Assembly (NCBI GenBank): GCA_938008425.1
Contig: CALLKH010000052.1
Coordinates: 1 to 25,833, forward strand
DNA length: 25,833 bases
Direction: 5' to 3'
Source of the DNA: an uncultured Planctomycetaceae bacterium
GTDB taxonomy: Bacteria > Planctomycetota > Phycisphaerae > UBA1845 > UTPLA1
Positions 22,748 through 25,833 of the stretch are shown here, one piece after another; positions within the stretch are counted from its first letter, which is position 1, and each line of letters opens with the position of its first letter. The notes below the pieces were generated by a model, which searched no databases, was not told the origin of the DNA, and saw only the letters and a list, made by a program, of their open reading frames with translations. A program made the position numbers and the translations under genes.

Positions 22748-24967
22748 TTAGGGCTTCGAAGCCGCTGTCGCCGGGGACTTTGCCCCGTCATGATTCAACT
22801 GCGGCGCGTTTTCCTTGAGAAGCATCGAGACAAACGCCTCGATGTTCATGTTGTCGAGCTGTCGGCCGTCGCGGTCGTTCACATTGATCATCCGGTTGGC
22901 GGCTTCCTGTTCGCCGACCACCGCGATGTAGGGAACCTTGTCCTTGCGGGCCTTGTGCTTCTTCGGGCCGATGCGCTCGTTGGAGGTATCCAACTCCACG
23001 CGAAGGCCGGCCTTTCGAAGCGCCGCGGCGATTTCATTCGCGTAGGCCTCGCTGCGTTCGCTGATCGTCGCGACCACCACCTGCACCGGGGCGAGCCACG
23101 TCGGGAACGCGCCCTCGAAGTGCTCGATCAGGATGCCGATGAACCGTTCCATGCTGCCGAACGGGGCGCGATGCACCGCGATCGGGCGATGGGCCTTGTT
23201 GTCGGCGCCGATGTATTCGAGTCCGAACCGGATCGGCAGATTGTAGTCCGCCTGGACGGTGCCGAGCTGCCATTCGCGGCCGATGCAGTCCTTCACGACG
23301 AAGTCGATCTTCGGGCCGTAGAAGGCGGCTTCGCCCTTTTCCTCGGTTGCCGGAAGGCCGACTTCGGCCGCGACCTCGCGCAGCACCTGTTCGGCCATCG
23401 CCCAGCCTTCCGGATTCTTGATGTACTTGGGGTCCTCCGGATCATGCAGGCCGATGCGAACGCGGTAGTCCTTGAGGCCGAGCATGTCGAGCACGTAGCG
23501 CGTGAGCGAGACGCAGCCGAGGAGTTCGCCGCGAAGCTGGTCGGGCGTGCAGAAGATGTGGGCGTCGTCCTGCGTGAAGCCGCGGACGCGCGTCATGCCG
23601 GAGAGTTCGCCGGACTGCTCGTAGCGATAGACGGTGCCGAATTCCGCCAGCCGCACCGGCAGGTCGCGATAGCTTCGCGGCTCGCTGGCGTAGATGCGGG
23701 CGTGCATCGGGCAGTTCATCGGCTTGAGCAGGAAGCCGTCCTCGACGCGAAGATGTTCGCGAATGAGCGACAGGTTCTGCTGCTGATGGCCGGCGCAGCA
23801 ATTGAACTTGCGATCGCCGCCGGCCTCGTCCTCGCCCATGAGCGATTTCCACGCTTCGGGGTTGGTGATCTTCAGCTCCGCGAGCAGCGCCTTTTCGCGC
23901 GGCGACATCTCGGCGGTGTCGCCGTTTTCATAGACGGCCGTCCATAGCTCGTTCATGATCCGCGAGGTGTCGGATTCGTAGAGCGGCGGGAACTGGGCGT
24001 CGCGGTAATACGGGAAGTGGCCGCTGGTGCGGAAGAGTTCGAGCCGGCCGATGTGCGGCGTGAAGACGGGCTGATACCCGGCCTTGACCAGTTCGCTGCG
24101 AAGATGGTTTTCGAGCAGCAGACGGACGATCGCACCCTTGGGCTTCCAGAGGATCATGCCGCTGCCGACGAGCGGGTCGATGGTGAACAGGCCGAGCTCC
24201 TGGCCGAGTTTGCGATGGTCGCGCTTCTTCGCCTCTTCGAGCTGCTTGAGGTGTTCGGCCAAGTCCTTCTTATTGTGAAACGCGGTGCCATAAACGCGCT
24301 GAAGCTGCTGCTTGGTGGCGTCGCCGTGGAGGAACGCGCCCGAGACGTTGAGCACCTTGAAGCCGCCGATGCGGCTGGTGTCGGGCACGTGGGTGCCCAT
24401 GCAGAGGTCTTCCCAGTATTTGCCGGGCTCGGGGCCGGTGACGTAGAAGCTGAGCTTGTCGCCCTTGGCGCGCTCGGCGTTCTCGACCTTGTACGGGTTG
24501 CCTTCCTTGCGAACCTTTTCGAGGCCCGTCTCGCGGCTCATCTCGTACCGCGTGAACGGCCGCGCCTCGCCGACGATCTTGCCCATCTCTTCTTCGATCT
24601 TGGCGAAGTCTTCCGGCGTGAGCTTGTGGTCGAGATCGATGTCGTAGTAGAAGCCGCCATCGACCGGCGGGCCGTAGACGAGCTTCGTCTGCGGCCAGAG
24701 CTTACAGATCGCCTCAGCCATGACGTGCGCGGTGCTGTGGCGCAGGATGGTGAGCGAGTCGGGGTCTTTGGAAGTGATGATGGAGAGTCGGCAGTCGCCT
24801 GCGAGCGCGGCGGCGAGATCGAGGGTGACCTCGCCCTGACCGTAGTTCGCACGGGCGCCGAGCGCCGCCTTGGCCAGACCGGCACCGATGGCCGCTGCGA
24901 CATCGCGCGCGGTGGAGCCGTCGGGCATCTCCTTCACAGAGCCGTCGGGGAGAGTGACCTTTAACAT
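22748..24967 (-). CDS. thrS: Threonyl-tRNA synthetase with internal insertion
   Basis: A class II synthetase charging tRNA-Thr, 739 aa against 642 in E. coli. An N-terminal TGS domain (LKVTLPDGSVKEMPDG) precedes the editing domain with RHSTAHVMAEA (HxxxH) and EDLCMGTHVPD. The catalytic core has the zinc ligands: Cys in KPMNCPMHARIY, His in FTQDDAHIFC and His in AVHRAPFGSMERF. The anticodon domain is WLAPVQVVVATISE onward. Between TSGHFPYYRD (near residue 312) and PMNCPMH (near 416) lie about 80 extra residues containing KFNCCAGHQQQ. A tail of about 20 residues ends the protein. ATG 24967 matches the normal start; the open frame extends upstream to 25060 without homology. No Shine-Dalgarno sequence is clear. 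infC follows 22 bp later. Confidence 0.95.
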   Translation of the reverse strand: MLKVTLPDGSVKEMPDGSTARDVAAAIGAGLAKAALGARANYGQGEVTLDLAAALAGDCRLSIITSKDPDSLTILRHSTAHVMAEAICKLWPQTKLVYGPPVDGGFYYDIDLDHKLTPEDFAKIEEEMGKIVGEARPFTRYEMSRETGLEKVRKEGNPYKVENAERAKGDKLSFYVTGPEPGKYWEDLCMGTHVPDTSRIGGFKVLNVSGAFLHGDATKQQLQRVYGTAFHNKKDLAEHLKQLEEAKKRDHRKLGQELGLFTIDPLVGSGMILWKPKGAIVRLLLENHLRSELVKAGYQPVFTPHIGRLELFRTSGHFPYYRDAQFPPLYESDTSRIMNELWTAVYENGDTAEMSPREKALLAELKITNPEAWKSLMGEDEAGGDRKFNCCAGHQQQNLSLIREHLRVEDGFLLKPMNCPMHARIYASEPRSYRDLPVRLAEFGTVYRYEQSGELSGMTRVRGFTQDDAHIFCTPDQLRGELLGCVSLTRYVLDMLGLKDYRVRIGLHDPEDPKYIKNPEGWAMAEQVLREVAAEVGLPATEEKGEAAFYGPKIDFVVKDCIGREWQLGTVQADYNLPIRFGLEYIGADNKAHRPIAVHRAPFGSMERFIGILIEHFEGAFPTWLAPVQVVVATISERSEAYANEIAAALRKAGLRVELDTSNERIGPKKHKARKDKVPYIAVVGEQEAANRMINVNDRDGRQLDNMNIEAFVSMLLKENAPQLNHDGAKSPATAASKP

Positions 24968-25206
24968 GGAATGTTCGGCATGATCAGAAAACGGTCTCGT
25001 CTTGCGCCCACTGATTCGTTGAGCGTCCCTTATCTTACCCGGCCGGCGCGAAAAACGCACGAACCGGCCGGCCGACCGCCCCCGAGGGAGCCACCGGACG
25101 CAGCGGGGCTGCTCGCATGATACCTATCGGCACCGGCCGGGCGGCGCATAAGCCTATTCCCAGTATCAATATACACCACGTTGGGAGGGGGTCAAGGAAA
25201 TGCGGG
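24968..25206. other. thrS upstream region
   Basis: This stretch upstream of minus-strand thrS should hold its promoter and leader. I see no T-box antiterminator and no tRNA-like operator. AT-richer patches occur near 25030-25037 and 25150-25175, but no hexamer pair with correct spacing was found. Confidence 0.4.
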
Positions 25207-25234
25207 GAATGGCGAATGGAGAATAGCGAAAGGG
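25207..25234. repeat. Four 7-bp degenerate tandem repeats
   Basis: GAATGGC, GAATGGA, GAATAGC and GAAAGGG run in series (25207-25234), followed by an AGAGAGAG tract. The period is 7 bp, distinct from the 8-bp array that starts 22 bp later. Confidence 0.6.
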
Positions 25235-25256
25235 AGAGAGAGGGGCCAAAAGAGTT

Positions 25257-25360
25257 GGCGATTTGGTGATCTGGCGATCTGGTGATTTGGTGATCTGGCA
25301 ATTCGGCGATTTGGAGCCCTGGTGATTTGGCGATTTAGCGATTTGACGACTTGGTGGCCT
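25257..25360. repeat. Thirteen 8-bp degenerate tandem repeats (GGYGATYT)
   Basis: Thirteen consecutive 8-mers fit the consensus GGYGATYT. Seven match it exactly; GGAGCCCT (25313-25320) and GACGACTT (25345-25352) are the most diverged. The strict 8-bp frame is maintained throughout. Read on the minus strand the array encodes the pseudo-peptide pattern (S-P-x-x-Q-I-T-K), so open frames there are repeat artefacts. It lies upstream of thrS with no gene across it. Confidence 0.8.
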
Positions 25361-25488
25361 CTGGGGACGTCGCGAACGGCGCTCCACCGGGCTTGCCGTT
25401 TGGCGGTGACCCATGATCAATCTCAGAGCGCGAGTTGAATTCGACCACGCCAGCGACACGTGTAAGTGAGCCCCGGATGAATCGAGAA

Positions 25489-25510
25489 CCCGGGGTGAGT
25501 ACACCCCGGG
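25489..25510. repeat. Perfect 8-bp palindrome with 6-nt loop
   Basis: CCCGGGGT (25489-25496) and ACCCCGGG (25503-25510) flank GAGTAC. An AGCCCCGG at about 25468-25475 could pair alternatively with CCGGGGT at 25490-25496. The style matches the other intergenic palindromes in this window. Confidence 0.6.
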
Positions 25511-25527
25511 GCACCCGCGCAGAGTTG

Positions 25528-25767
25528 ATGAAGAATCCTAATCAGGCGATCGCGCGGTGGTCGGTCGGCATGGATATTAACAGGGTTCTTCTTCTGATTT
25601 TCGTGCCGTTGTGCCTGGCAGCCCTTATCGTTGCCGCTGCCAAGTATTCGCGATGGAAGCGAACGTTGGCGCTTGATCGGCGGCGACTGATCTCAAAGCT
25701 CGATGAGATAGAAGCGCGGCGCAGAACCGCGCCATCTAATGCGAGTGTTTCGGGCCCTTCGCCTTAG
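25528..25767 (+). CDS. Possible small single-pass membrane protein
   Basis: A frame of about 79 aa has one hydrophobic helix (INRVLLLIFVPLCLAALIVA) followed by a basic, helical tail (YSRWKRTLALDRRRLISKLD). I do not recognise it. No good ribosome site precedes ATG 25528 or the in-frame ATG 25570. The open frame extends back to 25435, but that part overlaps a palindrome and is unlikely to be coding. Its 3' end overlaps the convergent partial gene by 32 bp, so at least one of the two could be spurious. Confidence 0.35.
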   Translation: MKNPNQAIARWSVGMDINRVLLLIFVPLCLAALIVAAAKYSRWKRTLALDRRRLISKLDEIEARRRTAPSNASVSGPSP

Positions 25768-25833
25768 GAATTCGCACGCTCAGGGCCGGATACTTCTTCT
25801 TCATGAACGCCAATGCTTCATAGGTGTGGCACT
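25736..25833 (-). CDS. 3' end of a gene entering from the right edge
   Basis: A minus-strand frame is open from the window edge to a TAG at 25738-25736 and encodes 31 residues (ALAFMKKKYPALSVRIPKAK near the middle, ending KGPKHSH). The residue mix is protein-like and basic at the end, but it is too short to identify. It overlaps the small plus-strand frame tail to tail. Confidence 0.4.
   Translation of the reverse strand, partial: CHTYEALAFMKKKYPALSVRIPKAKGPKHSH

Noticed and set aside
22748..22791. infC beginning at ATG 22791
   Set aside because: That start lies inside thrS and adds 22 residues without IF-3 homology, whereas TTG 22725 has AAAGGA at good spacing.
25257..25360. CRISPR array
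   Set aside because: The units are 8 bp and contiguous without spacers, and no cas gene is nearby.
25166..25504. Minus-strand frame with SPxxQITK repeats
   Set aside because: It is the translation of the 8-bp tandem array, with no ribosome site and no continuing domain.

Overview
The window is GC-rich, densely coding bacterial DNA. It most resembles a member of the Planctomycetota. That placement is inference from content: a FliW-CsrA-flagellin locus, a GlmU-like sugar nucleotidyltransferase, a DUF5329-type lipoprotein, membrane proteins with N-terminal zinc ribbons, aminoacyl-tRNA synthetases with long insertions, and many small palindromic intergenic elements. No rRNA, tRNA, insertion sequence or CRISPR array was seen.

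Positions 34-8524 (+) hold a flagellar block: flgI (P-ring), a rod-binding FlgJ-type protein without muramidase, a FlgN-like chaperone, flgK, an enlarged flgL, fliW, csrA and flagellin. The first four genes are tightly packed or overlapping. The flagellin leader carries a hairpin with GGA in its loop and a GGAGGA Shine-Dalgarno sequence. This is the layout expected if CsrA represses flagellin translation and FliW titrates CsrA.

Positions 8525-14700 are an accessory region. It holds a solitary Eco57I/TaqI-like adenine-N6 DNA methyltransferase whose ATG lies 8 nt after a perfect TATAAT, so it is probably leaderless. Two clusters of palindromic repeats flank it. Next come a divergently transcribed alpha/beta hydrolase, a stand-alone carrier protein plus adenylation enzyme, an inverted pair of stem-loops, and a DUF5329-like lipoprotein.

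Positions 14685-24967 (-) hold seven genes transcribed in one direction: thrS, infC, a rhomboid-like protein with zinc ribbons, a zinc-ribbon membrane protein, gltX, a DUF900-type hydrolase lipoprotein, and the GlmU-like protein. ThrRS and GluRS both carry insertions of roughly 65-80 residues beside catalytic motifs. The usual rpmI-rplT pair does not follow infC. The GlmU-like gene repeats the TATAAT-N8-ATG leaderless arrangement.

Positions 24968-25833 are mostly non-coding, with 7-bp and 8-bp degenerate tandem repeats, another palindrome, a doubtful small membrane protein, and the 3' end of a gene entering from the right edge.

The least explained parts are the modular palindrome families, the shared leaderless motif and the synthetase insertions. 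No clearly new multi-gene system was found.
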